From Anthoceros angustus (lineage: Eukaryota; Streptophyta; Anthocerotopsida; Anthocerotales; Anthocerotaceae), in NCBI GenBank assembly GCA_010909165.1, contig MU008176.1, positions 1,108,856-1,172,855 on the forward strand: a stretch of DNA of 64,000 bases, read 5' to 3'. Made by a program: the position numbers and the translations under genes. The notes beneath the pieces were generated by a model. That model searched no databases, was not told the DNA's origin, and saw nothing but the letters and a program-made list of their open reading frames with translations. Below, piece by piece: positions 23,349-38,975 of the stretch (positions are counted from its first letter, which is position 1; the number at the start of each line of letters is the position of its first letter).

Positions 23349-23704
23349 CCTGTCCCAAAAGGAGGAAGGCAGGAGTAAGCCCCATTCCGTTAGCACGAAG
23401 ATTCTTGTGCCAGGCGCATGACTGTGCTGTAGCTAGCTACCTACATACATGTAGGGTCTACCCTTCCGGGCTGGCAGTTTCTGCCGGTTAGCTCAGGGAC
23501 TTTCCTCGACCACGTCGAGGCGCCTCTCTGCCTCCACAAAGTCATGGGGTGGAAACAGCTATATATAGGGCTGACACGCAACCTCCATTAGCGATATGGG
23601 GTATATAGTCTAATCCCAATTGACTTTAGTGATGCTAGGTCGAAAGGAAAACAGCAACGCCTCTTTTACAGCGCTGCCGGAGGTGAGCGAGTTCTGGTAA
23701 AGCA
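23349..23704. other. Convergent 3' intergenic region, unit A
   Basis: This lies between the TrpRS-A stop and the 3' end of PPR-A. It is about 98% repeated in unit B (28,992-29,348). It includes GC-rich inverted words (GGCAGTTTCTGCC; TCGACCACGTCGA) that could form a short hairpin near 23,470-23,520, possibly serving convergent 3' ends. No gene. Confidence 0.5.
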
Positions 23705-25579
23705 TCATCGAGCTTCGAGGATGCAGAGAAAAGTGGTTGCATTGCGTCTGATTCCACACTTTTGCATTTCTTCATAGAGCTGCATTGCCTGTTCCCTTTG
23801 TTCTTGCTGAGCATATCCTCCTATCACGGCTGTCCATGATAGTACATCACGCTGGGGCAGCTTGTCAAACACACGCTGTGCCTCCACAAGGTTCCCACAT
23901 TTGGCATACATATCCACCAGAGCACTGCCAATGACAGTCACGGATTCATAGCCCTGGCAATGAATGATATCCTCGTGAATTACAGTGCCCTTTTCTAAGG
24001 ACTGTAATCTCATGAGTTGGCCGTCCACAAGTGACTCCTCTTCCAGTGAAGCTAAGCTGCAGCAAGCCCTCAACATGTTCAGAAGCGTCCCGTCATTGCA
24101 ACCGATACCTTGTTCCTGCGTTTGTTCATAAAGCTGCAAGGCTGTCTCACTTTGTTCCTGTAGAGTGTATGCATAAGCATTGCATTCCATGACACCACAT
24201 TCCGCCGAGGCAGGCTGTCAAAGACACGACGAGCATTTATCAGGTCCCGCATTTTGCATACATGTGCAGAAGGGTGTTCCCAACAAATGGACCAAAAGGA
24301 AGCCTCGCCTGTTCACCTCTGCATGAATCAGCTTACCCGGACTCAGCAGGGCTTGTACTTTCAGATATTGGCCCTCACGAAGTGTGGCTTCTTCATCTGC
24401 TGCCAAGCTGGCACATGCTTTTCAGTCCACCCGGACAGGACTGACTGCCTGGACTGATCGCTTCACGTTGCATTTGAAGATAAAGTTGCAAAGCCTTGTC
24501 CCCCTCTTCTTGCTGCGCATGACCTTAGCTCATGGCTGTCCAAGACGTAACATCGTGCTGGAACAAGTTGTCAAATACCCCTGTGCATCCACCATACTCC
24601 CGCATTTTGCATACATGTCAACAAGCTTATTCCCTACCAATTCGTCTGATTCATATCCCCTTGCACTAACTTCAGCATGAATCTCTCTGCCTTGTTGCAG
24701 AGAATCAGACTTGACAAGTTGGCCATCGACAACCATGTCCTCTTCCTTAGTTGCTGAGCTGCCACGTGCTTTCAGCAAACCTACAAAGGTGCGATCATCT
24801 GGTCTCACATTCTCCTCCTTCATCTCAGCAAATAGTTCAAAGACTTTCTGTCCTTGTTCTTGCTGCGCATATCCTGTTATCATTGCATTCCACGCAACCA
24901 CATCGCGCCTAGGTAATGTGTCAAACACTTGCTGCGCGTCCGCCATGCTCCCACATTTCGCATACATGTCCAGTAGACTAGTTAGTTGCTACAATCAAGT
25001 TTGTATGTAACCCAGTGCTGAAAATTTCTTGATGGATCCACTCCCTTCTTTCAGATCTGCTAAGCTGCTGCAGGCTTTAAGAAGGCTTGAGAAGGTGAAC
25101 CTGTTTGGCTTCACATTGTCCTCCCGCATGTGTCGATACATCCTCAGAGCCTATCGAGGCTGTCCACTCTTGGTATTCCCTGTGATAATTGCTGTCCATG
25201 CGGTAGCATTTCGGTGCCCCAGCCTGTTGAACACACGAAGTGCATCTGAAAAGCTCCCACACTTCACAAACATGTCAACAGCAGAATTTCCAAGAAAGCC
25301 TGTCAAATCCACCCCGTTCTTGGTCATGTGAGCATGCAATTGCTTGGCCTCTGCAAGAGACTTCATTCTACAGCAGCCTTGCAGCAGGAGGACATAAGTG
25401 TCAAAGGAGGTTGCCATGCCCTCCTGGTCCATCAGTCGGAGTGCTTCTTTCACTTGTCCCTGATCACACAGATTCGAGACCTGGAGAGCGACCCTGTGCA
25501 TTTTCGCTTCTTCAATTTCAATGTCTTCCGTCGATGCCGTTCGGCCTGAGCAAAACAGGCTCAGCAATGGACCCAGCAT
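23705..25579 (-). pseudogene. PLS-type pentatricopeptide repeat (PPR) pseudogene, unit A
   Basis: Start at 25,579: MLGPLLSLFCSGRTASTEDI, followed by VSNLCDQGQVKEALRLMDQ and repeated PPR motifs. L/S-type signatures recur: SAVDMFVKCGSFSDALRVFN, MYAKCGSMADAQQVFDTLPR, RDVVAWNAMITGYAQQEQGQ, VRPDDRTFVGLLKAR, LVDMYAKCGNLVEAQRVF and RDVLSWTAVIGGYAQQEQRE. About five P-L-S triplets can be traced, ending CGIRRNATTFLCILEAR and a stop, with no E, E+ or DYW domain. Four or more frame changes (near 25,150, 25,000, 24,530 and 24,200) break it. The family binds organellar RNA one base per repeat, for editing, splicing or stability, usually after import through an N-terminal transit peptide. It is convergent with TrpRS-A and head to head with TrpRS-B. 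Confidence 0.9.
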
Positions 25580-26266
25580 AATCTAGCCTTGAGGCTTCAA
25601 TTCACACGTACATTCAGCAAAGTGCAAACACACCTACTGGAGAGAAGACCCGCCTTTGAACCCGACCCAAGGAAACAATATTCGTTCCTGCCAGCTCGCT
25701 GCAATCCCTTGCAGCCTCATGACGAGAATCAAGAAGCCTGGAATTGCTCTGCATAGACATAAGGCTGCACCCACTGTGAAGCACAACCTTCGGTTGCGTA
25801 TATCAAGGATATGACGATTATCAGACCGAGAGAGTACCTTCCTCGAAATATCCTCCTGCCACTTTGAAGAATTCAAGGATTGTAGTTCCAGGCCCTGACT
25901 CCCCTTCATCTCAAGTTCAGCGGTAGACCACAGTGCTCGAGAAGACGGCCCCAGCTTTACTGAAGCCGACTTCAGCCCCCTGCCATGGTGGACCAGATGG
26001 TCACTACTTCCCCCTGGAGCAAGAGTGGCGCTATTTGAAGGCATCCCGAATGAACGATCCCCCGGCATTTTGCTTATGGGCCTACAAACGTGCACGGAGT
26101 GCAAGATCCGCTGAGCTCAGCACATTTTCAACAGGCGTTCTCCGAGAGTTTTCGAACTATCTCTTCCATTCCTGTCCTTATCTCGACTTCCCGCCGTTTC
26201 ACTGCCGCTGGAAGACGAAACAAACAGAACTTCGTTTGCCAGCCGGTGTTGCATTTGGGAGGGGGT
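25580..26266. promoter_or_regulatory. Shared divergent 5' region, PPR-A / TrpRS-B
   Basis: About 690 bp separate the PPR start (minus) from the TrpRS-B ATG (plus). A long minus frame (25,634-26,104) crosses it but shows no family motif and is probably incidental. The same arrangement recurs before copy C. A bidirectional promoter serving two organelle-targeted proteins is an inference from layout; no TATA box is obvious. Confidence 0.4.
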
Positions 26267-28991
<2,725 letters not shown>

Positions 28992-29348
28992 CCTGTCCCA
29001 AAAGGAGGGAAGGCAGGAGTAAGCCCCATTCCGTTAGCACGAAGATTCTTGTGCCAGGCGCATGACTGTGCTGTAGCTAGCTACCTACATACATGTAGGG
29101 TCTACCCTTCCGGGCTGGCAGTTTCTGCCGGTTAGCTCGGGACTTTCCTCGACCACGTCGAGGCGCCTCTCTGCCTCCACAAAGTCATAGGGTGGAAACA
29201 GCTATATATAGGGCTGACACGCAACCTCCATTAGCGATATGGGGTATATAGTCTAATCCCAATTGACTTTAGTGATGCTAGGTCGAAAGGAAAACAGCAA
29301 CGCCTCTTTTACAGCGCTGCCGGAGAGTGAGCGAGTTCTGGTAAAGCA

Positions 29349-31212
29349 TCATCGAGCTTCGAGGATGCAGAGAAAAGTGGTTGCATTGCGTCTGATTCCA
29401 CACTTCTGCATTTCTTCACAGAGCTGCATTGCCTGTTCCCTTTGTTCTTGCTGAGCATATCCTCCTATCACGGCTGTCCATGATAGTACATCACGCTGGG
29501 GCAGCTTGTCAAACACACGCTGTGCCTCCACAAGGTTCCACATTTGGCATACATATCCACCAGAGCACTGCCAATGACAGTCACGGATTCATAGCCCTGG
29601 CAATGAATGATATCCTCGTGAATTACAGTGCCCTTTTCTAAGGACTGTAATCTCATGAGTTGGCCGTCCACAAGTGACTCCTCTTCCAGTGAAGCTAAGC
29701 TGCAGCAAGCCCTCAACATGTTCAGAAGCGTCCCGTCATTGCAACCGATACCTTGTTCCTGCGTTTGTTCATAAAGCTGCAAGGCTGTCTCACTTTGTTC
29801 CTGTAGAGTGTATGCAAGCATTGCATTCCATGACACCACATTCCGCCGAGGCAGGCTGTCAAAGACACGACGAGCATTTATCAGGTCCCGCATTTTGCAT
29901 ACATGTGCAGAAGGGTGTTCCCAACAAATGGACCAAAAGGAAGCCTCGCCTGTTCACCTCTGCATGAATCAGCTTACCCGGACTCAGCAGGGCTTGTACT
30001 TTCAGATATTGGCCCTCACGAAGTGTGGCTTCTTCATCTGCTGCCAAGCTGGCACATGCTTTTCAGTCCACCCGGACAGGACCGACCGCCTGGACTGATC
30101 GCTTCACGTTGCATTTGAAGATAAAGTTGCAAAGCCTTGTCCCCTCTTCTTGCTGCGCATGACCTTAGCTCATGGCTGTCCAAGACGTAACATCGTGCTG
30201 GAACAAGTTGTCAAATACCCCTGTGCATCCACCATACTCCGCATTTTCGGTACATGTCAACAAGCTTATTCCCTACCAATTCGTCTGATTCATATCCCTT
30301 GCACTAACTTCAGCATGAATCTCTCTGCCTTGTTGCAGAGAATCAGACTTGACAAGTTGGCCATCGACAACCATGTCCTCTTCCTTAGTTGCTGAGCTGC
30401 CACGTGCTTTCAGCAAACCTACAAAGGTGCGATCATCTGGTCTCACATTCTCCTCCTTCATCTCAGCAAATAGTTCAAAGACTTTCTGTCCTTGTTCTTG
30501 CTGCGCATATCCTGTTATCATTGCATTCCACGCAACCACATCGCGCCTAGGTAATGTGTCAAACACTTGCTGCGCGTCCGCCATGCTCCCACATTTCGCA
30601 TACATGTCCAGTAGACTAGTTAGTTGCTACAATCAAGTTTGTATGTAACCCAGTGCTGAAAATTTCCTGATGGATCCACTCCTTCTTTCAGATCTGCTAA
30701 GCTGCTGCAGGCTTTAAGAAGGCTTGAGAAGGTGAACCTGTTTGGCTTCACATTGTCCTCCGCATGTGTCGATACATCCTCAGAGCCTGTCGAGGCTGTC
30801 CACTCTTGGTATTCCCTGTGATAATTGCTGTCCATGCGGTAGCATTTTCGGTGCCCCAGCCCGTTGAACACACGAAGTGCATCTGAAAAGCTCCACACTT
30901 CACAAACATGTCAACAGCAATTTCCAAGAAAGCCTGTCAAATCCACCCGTTCTTAGTCATGTGAGCATGCAATTGCTTGGCCTCTGCAAGAGACTTCATT
31001 CTACAGCAGCCTTGCAGCAGGAGGACATAAGTGTCAAAGGAGGTTGCCATGCCCTCCTGGTCCATCAGTCGCAGTGCTTCTTTCACTTGTCCCTGATCAC
31101 ACAAATTCGAGACCTGGAGAGCTATCCTGTGCATTTTCGCGTCTTCGATTTCGATGTCTTCCGTTGATGCCGTTCGGCCTGAGCAAAACAGGCTCAGCAA
31201 TGGACCCAGCAT
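29349..31212 (-). pseudogene. PLS-type PPR pseudogene, unit B
   Basis: Near-identical partner of the unit A copy. It starts at 31,212 (MLGPLLSLFCSGRTASTEDI) and ends at 29,349. It has additional small deletions (for example ACCCGTT for ACCCCGTT near 30,948, truncating the first frame after THMTKNG; CTCCGCA for CTCCCGCA near 30,240 and 30,760). Triplet order and the absence of E/DYW domains are as in unit A. Not every frameshift is shared, so some may be recent or sequence errors, but several are common to both and therefore older than the unit duplication. Confidence 0.88.
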
Positions 31213-31895
31213 AATCTAGCCTTGAGGCTTCAATTCACACGTACATTCAGCAAAGTGCAAACACACCTACTGGAGAGAAGACCCGCCTTTGAACCCAACC
31301 CAAGGAAACAGTATTCGTTCCTGCCAGCTCGCTGCAATCCCTTGCAGCCTCATGGCGAGAATCCAGAAGCCTGGAATTGCTCTGCATAGACATAAGGCTG
31401 CACCCACTGTGAAGCACAACCTTCGATTGCATATACCAAGGATATGACGCTTATCAGACCGACAGAGTACCTTCCTCGAAACATCCTGCTGCCACTTCGA
31501 AGAATTCAAGGATTGTAGTTCCAGGCCCTGACTCCCCTTCATCCCAAGTTCAGCGGTAGACCGCAGTGCTCGAGAAGACGGCCCCAGCTTTACTGACGCC
31601 GACTTCAGCCCCCTGCCATGGTGGACCAGATGGTCACTACTTCCCCTGGAGCAAGAGTGGCGCTGTTTGAAGGCATCCCGAATGGACGATCCCCGGCATT
31701 TTGGCGATGGGCCTACAAACCTGCACGGAGTGCAAGATCCACTGAGCTCAGCACATTTTCCACAGGCGTTCTCCGAGACTTTTCGAACAATCTCGTCCAT
31801 CCCTGTCCTTATCTCGACTTCCCCCGTTTCACTGCCGCTGGCAGACGAAACAAACAGAACTTCGTTTGCCAGCCGGTGTTGCATTTGGGAGGGGC
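31213..31895. promoter_or_regulatory. Shared divergent 5' region, PPR-B / TrpRS-C
   Basis: Copy of the 25,580-26,266 spacer with scattered substitutions. It should contain the promoter and 5' UTR of the only TrpRS copy with an intact catalytic part. A long + frame (31,667-32,026) runs through the leader into exon 1 in a different frame from the putative transit peptide; see the finding on the 5' end. Confidence 0.4.
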
Positions 31896-34667
31896 ATGAA
31901 AATCCGAGCCATGGCTATGGCGCGGGCCTGTGTGGCCCAGCCTCTGCTGAGTCTCACGGTTTCTTCGAGTCGCACCGGGTAATGAGTGGTAGCATGCCTT
32001 TCGAGTGTCGTGCTTGCTTTCGCTAGGTGCAGATTGTGAGCTTCAACTCCTGCGCTCAATCTCCGCGTCAACTCTGGTGTGCAGGTGCCGTGGGAGGCTG
32101 CCCGTGTTACATTTGCATTGTTCGAGAGGGCCTTCCCATGCAAATTTTGCTCTCTAGCAGATTCTGGCCGCCTTCCGCAGCGAAATGTTTTACAAGGAAA
32201 TGAAAGGAAGGTCAGCACTTTTGCAGCTCCAGAGGCTCTTGTGTCCCCACCAACAATCGATGCCACGGAGAGCTCTTCTTCTGTGAAGTGAGTCAAGTGG
32301 CTGTTGTTCACGAGCTGGGCTTCAGACTTTCTAGCACTCATCATGAAGTTCAAACATGGTCCATGGATCAGGAAAGAGTGGTTTCTGGAGTGCAGCCTAC
32401 AGGAAGCATTCATCTGGGCAATTACCTTGGCGCCATCAAGAACTGGGTCTCGCTACAGGTTGTCCAGCAGAGTCAGCTTCATTCGCTGTTGTGAATTATT
32501 CAAACAGATCCGCGTGTTGATATCAAAAGTGGAGTGGGATTATGGTTTGCACTGAATCCTGAAGAAAACATAGGAATCACATCCGAATAACGTTACGGGT
32601 TGCCTTGCAGGATGTCTACGACACGCTTTTCTTTGTGGTGGATTTGCACGCAGTACGTTTCTTATGCTACGTGCTGTTTGGAAACCCTGCTCAAGCATGA
32701 AGTCTGCTTATCTACCCCCGTCTTTTCTTTGAAAAAGCTTCCACTTTCCATGGGACTGTGCAGATAACTTTGCCTCATGAACCACAAGAGCTGTCAAAGG
32801 CAACAAGGAAATCCGCTGCTCTGTACATCGCCTGTGGTGTGGATCCTGCAAAGGTGATCTTGTTTTGTCTGCTGCAACTGTTTTCCTGCCATGCATTCTG
32901 ATGCTGCAGAGTTTCTTACAGTTCACAAAGCATATCGCTCACAGGCCTCAATTTTCATACAATCCCATGTCCCGGCGCATACAGAGCTGACATGGTTGTT
33001 GAGCTGCATTACGCCGATCAGCTGGTTGAACAAGATGATACAATTCAAAGAAAAATCTCGCAAGTCGGTAGGTCCTTGATCTTAATCTTGTCACGTTATA
33101 GACAGCAAGTGTTTTGAGTTTTTGGTAGTGCAAATGTCCTCGTATATGCCTGCCAATCCGGATTAATGGGTGCTGGCAAGTGTCAGCCTGATGGTCAGTT
33201 CTGTTGGCCAACTGCAGGGAGAGGATGTAGGGACTGGACTGCTAACTTATCCTCTGTTAATGGCATCAGATATCCTTCTGTACCAGGTGATCCCCTCAGA
33301 TCAAACATTTTGTTCTCACGTCGAGGTTTTCTGTGCACCCTTGTGTGGTCACAAATGGTGTGGTTGTTGGGCAGTGTGATCTGGTGCCAGTTGGGGAAGA
33401 TCAACGACAGCACCTTGAGCTAACTCGAGATATAGCAGACCGTGTCAACCACTTATATGGTGGCAAGAAATGGAAGAAGCTTGGAGGGTGAGTGACTGTC
33501 TTGTCCCCACTGCGAGTATGGTCCTCAACAAGAAACGTGTCATCGCTTAACCACAAGTGTCCGTATATTTGGTTTGCTTACAGGAGGGGTGGCAGGATTT
33601 TTAAGGTAATAAGAAAACATTTCCATCACGTTTAAGTACAGAATGCAAGTGTGGTGCCAGCATGATTGCAAGGACCCTGGGTATCCATTAGGTTCCAGAA
33701 GCATTCATCCCACCAGCTGGAGCACGTATAATGTCGCTAACAGATGGACTATCGAAGGTAATAATCCCTACACTTTTGTCAGATGCACATGCATGACATT
33801 CGAGATTCTCTTGTTCTCATCGAAGGCTGTTGTTTGTTTGGCCACAGATGTCCAAATCCGCACCGTCTGACCAATCACGCATAAATCTCCTCGACACACA
33901 TGATGTACTCTGTCCATCCATACAAGATGTTGAAGGACTGACCTCTTGATGACTTGGCTGATTGGCACTGGACTTTTGCAGGAAATCACAAATAAGATAA
34001 AAAGATGCAAGACAGATTCCTATGTTGGGTAAGATCCAAGCTCTAGCCTTTGGGCCTTGAGGAAATGGGGTCTGTGGGGGAGCAGCCTTTGCTAAATTCA
34101 TGCTGCGTAGTTCGACAAAGAAAACTCATGCTGCATCTCTCAAATATGTGCAGGATGGAATTTGACAACCCAGAGAGGCCAGAGTGCACCAACCTCTTAT
34201 CAATCTACCAGCTGTTGTCAGGCAAAACCAAGGAGGTATAGCCAAATTCAATCGATGCATATTCGCATGCTTGATGAGGCACCCCTATGATCTCCTCACA
34301 CCCCTGCAGGAAGTAGCATCTGAGTGCGGAGCCATGAATTGGGGCCAATTCAAGCCTGTCCTGGTGGATGCTGTCATTGCCCACCTGGACCCTATCCAGG
34401 TACTTTCTTACCCACCCGAAGCGTAAGCCAATTCCTAGGCTGGTATACCAACAGGATGCTGAATTGCGGCGTGGCATGCAGAAATCTTACGCGGAGGTTG
34501 TAAACGACCCGTCTTACCTGGACTCCATCCTTGCCCAAGGGGCGGAACAAGCAGATAGTATCGCAAGGATCACTTTGGACAACGTTTACAACGCCCTGGG
34601 TTTCATCAGGCCTCAGAGACTGGTCACCTCTGCAACGGAGCTGAAAACTCTGTCCAGGGCTGCTTAA
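31896..34667 (+). CDS. OVA4: Organellar tryptophanyl-tRNA synthetase, copy C (intact catalytic exons)
   Basis: Bacterial-type class I TrpRS charging tRNA-Trp in plastids and/or mitochondria. Leader exon 31,896-31,978 ([20 protein letters not shown]..) looks like a transit peptide. Inferred exons: 32,085-32,288; 32,372-32,458; 32,611-32,652; 32,764-32,853; 32,945-33,067; 33,218-33,286; 33,375-33,487; 33,584-33,605; 33,692-33,757; 33,848-33,904; 33,982-34,028; 34,154-34,235; 34,310-34,399; 34,482-34,667. All are bounded by AG/GT with matching phases from exon 3 on. Motifs: [16 protein letters not shown] (HIGH region), [89 protein letters not shown] (KMSKS), ERPECTNL and [11 protein letters not shown]. 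The exon 1/2 and 2/3 joins are uncertain. No internal stop from exon 3 onward. The symbol follows the Arabidopsis organellar TrpRS. Confidence 0.9.
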
Positions 34668-34849
34668 CCTGTCCCAAAAAAGAGGGGAAGGCAGGAGTAA
34701 GCCCCATTCCGTTAGCAAGAAGATTCTTGTGCTAGGCGCATGACTGTGCTATATAGTTAGCTACCTCCAGGGAGGGTCTACCCTTACGGGCTGGCAATAT
34801 CTGCGACTTTCTTCGATGTGGTCGGGGCGCCTCTCTGCCTTCAAATGGA

Positions 34850-35248
34850 CACATTTATAAGAACGCCACTATTAAGCATCCCGATTGAAGATGGGTACTG
34901 TTAGAGGCGAGGGGCTGTCTAGACTAAGGGTGGGTTCGCATGAACCCGAACCCCGAGGGCCTAATCTGAGCCGGAGTTGCGGCGTCCGCGTTCGCATGTG
35001 CCCCGAACTACAACCCGGATTTCCTTACTTTTACCTACTGTAACCGGTTGAGATACCGGTTGTTTCGGTTTGTCCGTTGAAGCTCCACGGACCCTACCTA
35101 CTTTAAGTAACTCCACAAACCGCACGGGGCGCATTTGGGCTTTTGCAAGGACAGGGTTCAAGTTCTGTTGGGAGCAGCGCTTGGGAGTTCAAGTTCTGTA
35201 GGGGAGCAGCGCTTTGTGGATGGTGCCAAGAACTTGAGCTGGTTTGGT

Positions 35249-35250
<2 letters not shown>
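34850..35250. other. Array end and 5' flank of Harbinger element
   Basis: Homology to units A and B fades near 34,850. At 34,928, after TAA, a palindromic GGGTTCGCATGAACCC begins that may be the Harbinger terminal repeat. GGTTGAGATACCGGTTG near 35,047 is another short palindrome. No gene. Confidence 0.4.
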
Positions 35251-36761
<1,511 letters not shown>

Positions 36762-36870
36762 GACTACATTACAAACATACAAAGAAGACTACAGCCAGAA
36801 TGTGTATGGACAAGAGCACTTAATAAAGCTTCCAAATCATGAAGAAAGAAGAGCGAAGCCACACATCCAC

Positions 36871-37600
36871 TTATTTTGTAATGCCATTTTTAATTTGGGC
36901 AGCTTCTATTAGAGAAGCTCCTAAATTCCGAATACTGCCTGAAAGCTCTGTGATTGCTAACAACATGCCCCTGCCAATCTCAGAACTGCAGTCTATCTTT
37001 TTTTGTAGCAACATGCGTTGCTATCTTCTCTCGCTCTAGTTCTAAGATTTGTTGATGCCTACCCTGTTTGGACTCCTCGTTAGCTCTTAGTAAATCCATC
37101 TAATCTGCATGGTTCTTCTCAAATAAAGGTACAAGGCCGCTTACTCCATTCTGTGCTTTTAGTTTCCTCCATTTGCCACTCCCAGATTCACTGTTTGCTT
37201 GCATGGGGGTGCCTTCCTCTCCGTCAGTTTCCATGCCAGTGGTACTGTTAGCATCTGCTTGCCTTGTTTTGCTGCTGCTATCCACAGTTCCGTGGCTATT
37301 CACTGCTTTGTTGCAGCTGAAGATGTACATAGCATCATATAGTGTTCTACTCATATCTTTGGGGAGTTTTTGTGCCTCTCGCTCCCCCTTCTCCATAGCC
37401 CAATAGCTTGACCTTCCCGAATGACTGCCAGGCCTCTCCCAGTCTTGCACCTTGTTGAAGTCTATCATCAAAGCTTCCCAGCGGTCCTTACACTGTTTGT
37501 TAATCTTGAAGATCCCTAAAGCTGCTGTGGAACGCCAAATTTTGGGTCCACGGTTAGAAGAGGGGCGGATGCCTCCTAGTTTTGTTCATGTTAGTTAGGT
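36871..37600 (-). pseudogene. Harbinger MYB/trihelix-like partner protein
   Basis: Minus-strand reading from about 37,560 gives FKINKQCKDRWEALMIDFNK, VQDWERPGSHSGRSSYWAME, then KLPKDMSRTLYDAMYIF, a low-complexity linker, WRKLKAQNGV, and after a frame change LQKKIDCSSEIGRGMLLAIT to AQIKNGITK and a stop at 36,871. QCKDRWxxL...DFxxVxDW....SYWxM is the SANT/trihelix DNA-binding pattern of the second Harbinger gene. In the family this protein helps import the transposase into the nucleus and bind the element ends. The start codon is unclear and one frameshift near 37,015 is required. Confidence 0.8.
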
Positions 37601-38900
37601 TTCATTTTCTTTTTCTTTTCTCATCAACGGATCAGCAGCGGAAGGCAATGACAAAGAGTGGCGGTGGAAGCGGGCGGGGATTGCGTCCCCGACTCGGCAG
37701 ACGAGAATGGAGGAAAAACGGACCTAAAAACGGGTCCAATGGCTAGAAAGGACGGAGGTCCGGACGGGAGGTCTGGACAGGAGGTCTGGACAGGAGGGTT
37801 GGAAGAACTTACGCGTGAGAGGTAGGTTTGCGGAAGGCCGAACCTGCAGACAGGAGGGTTGGTGCCGGGCCTAGTGGCGGCGGCGCCAGTAATGATATAC
37901 AATGTTGATATCATAGTTAGGGTTTAGGGGTTTAAGTTATCCATATATCACCAAGATATGATAAGCTAGGGTTTACTAGATATGGTGTCGTTTCATTAGG
38001 GGTTACGTCTCTAAGTGAATAGATACAACGTTTCATTTTAGTTTCCTCCATTTGCCACTCCATTCCTTTGTTTGCTTGCATGGGGTGCCTTCCTCCGGTT
38101 TCCATGCTGCTGGTGCTAGATCCGCTTGTTTGCTTTCACGCCATTCAGTTACCTGGCTATTCAACCGCTGTTGCACCAAGATGTTATGTGCATCATATAG
38201 TGTTCTACTCATCTTGGGAGTTTTGTGCCTCGCTCCCCCCTTCTCCATAGCCCAATAGCTTGACCTTCGAATGAGCGCAGGCCTCTCGCCTTGCACCTTG
38301 TTGAAGTCTATCATCAAAGCTTCCATGCCTTAATCGTTGTTAATCTTGAAGATCCTAAAGGCTGTGGAACGCCAAATTTTGGGTCCACGGTTAGAAGAGG
38401 CGGATGCCTCTAGTTTTATTCATGTTAGTTAGGTTTCATTTTCTTTTTCTTTTCTCATCAACGGATCAGCAGCGGAAGACAAAGTGGCAAAGAGTGGCCG
38501 CGAGAAGCCAGTGATTTTATAAACACCTGGATGAGAATGGAGGAAAAGCGGACCTAAGCGGGTCCAATGGCTAGAAAGGACGGAGGTCCTGGGACGGAGG
38601 TCCTGGGGAGGAGTGGCGCAGGAGGTTGGAAGAACTTACGTGAGAGGTAGGTTGGAAGGCCGAACCTGCAGACAGGAGGTTGGTGCGGGCCTAGTGGCGG
38701 CGCGATGATATACAATGTTGATATCATAGTTAGGGTTTAGGGGTTTAAGTTATCCATATCACCAAGATATGATAAGCTAGGGTTTACTAGATATGGTGTC
38801 GTTTCATTAGGGGTTACGTCTCTAAGTGAATAGATACAACGTTTCATTAAGTTTAGTTTTAGTTGTCTTTTCATGCATAAGCAACTTACTTCTTTCTTGA
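37160..38900. repeat. Tandem duplication, about 880 bp x 2 (MYB-like gene end plus partial LTR)
   Basis: TTTCCTCCATTTGCCACTCC appears at about 37,162 and 38,042. The two copies include the start of the MYB-like gene and the beginning of the copia LTR (37,893-38,037 truncated; 38,706 onward complete). So the duplication happened after copia insertion. Copy 2 of the MYB-like frame (38,033-38,326, minus) lacks several short blocks. Confidence 0.9.
38033..38400 (-). pseudogene. Second, shortened copy of the Harbinger MYB-like gene
   Basis: The frame MEALMIDFNKVQGERPA, then RRSSYWAMEKGGARH and KMSRTLYDAHNILVQQ, corresponds to the 37,100-37,560 copy with several small deletions (for example DWERPGSHSG reduced to GERPALI). 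It is part of the 880-bp tandem duplication and not an independent gene. Confidence 0.8.
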
Positions 38901-38960
38901 TCCAACAATGTAATTATTCTATAATGTTTAATTGATCTACATTAGTCCATAAAATCTTCA
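38706..38960 (+). repeat. 5' LTR of the copia element
   Basis: 255 bp bounded by TG..CA. It contains a telomere-like word TTAGGGTTTAGGGG near its start, and TTTAATTGATC near its end. A truncated copy precedes it at 37,893-38,037. The primer-binding site follows directly at 38,961. Confidence 0.88.
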
Positions 38961-38975
38961 TGGTATCGAGCTACC
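38961..38975 (+). other. Primer-binding site (initiator tRNA-Met type)
   Basis: TGGTATCGAGCTACC directly follows the 5' LTR. The copia consensus complementary to the 3' end of initiator tRNA-Met is TGGTATCAGAGC. The copy here lacks the A after TC, which would weaken priming. A missing base is also the commonest difference between duplicates in this region. Confidence 0.7.

Noticed and set aside
25634-26104. 156-residue minus frame between PPR-A and TrpRS-B (also 31,267-31,884)
   Set aside because: It crosses the shared divergent 5' region, has no family motif, and differs in length and end between the two units. Probably a chance frame in the leader region.
38717-38760. Telomere-like TTAGGGTTTAGGGGTTTAAG
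   Set aside because: Only about two degenerate units, inside the copia LTR and repeated only with it. Not a telomeric array.
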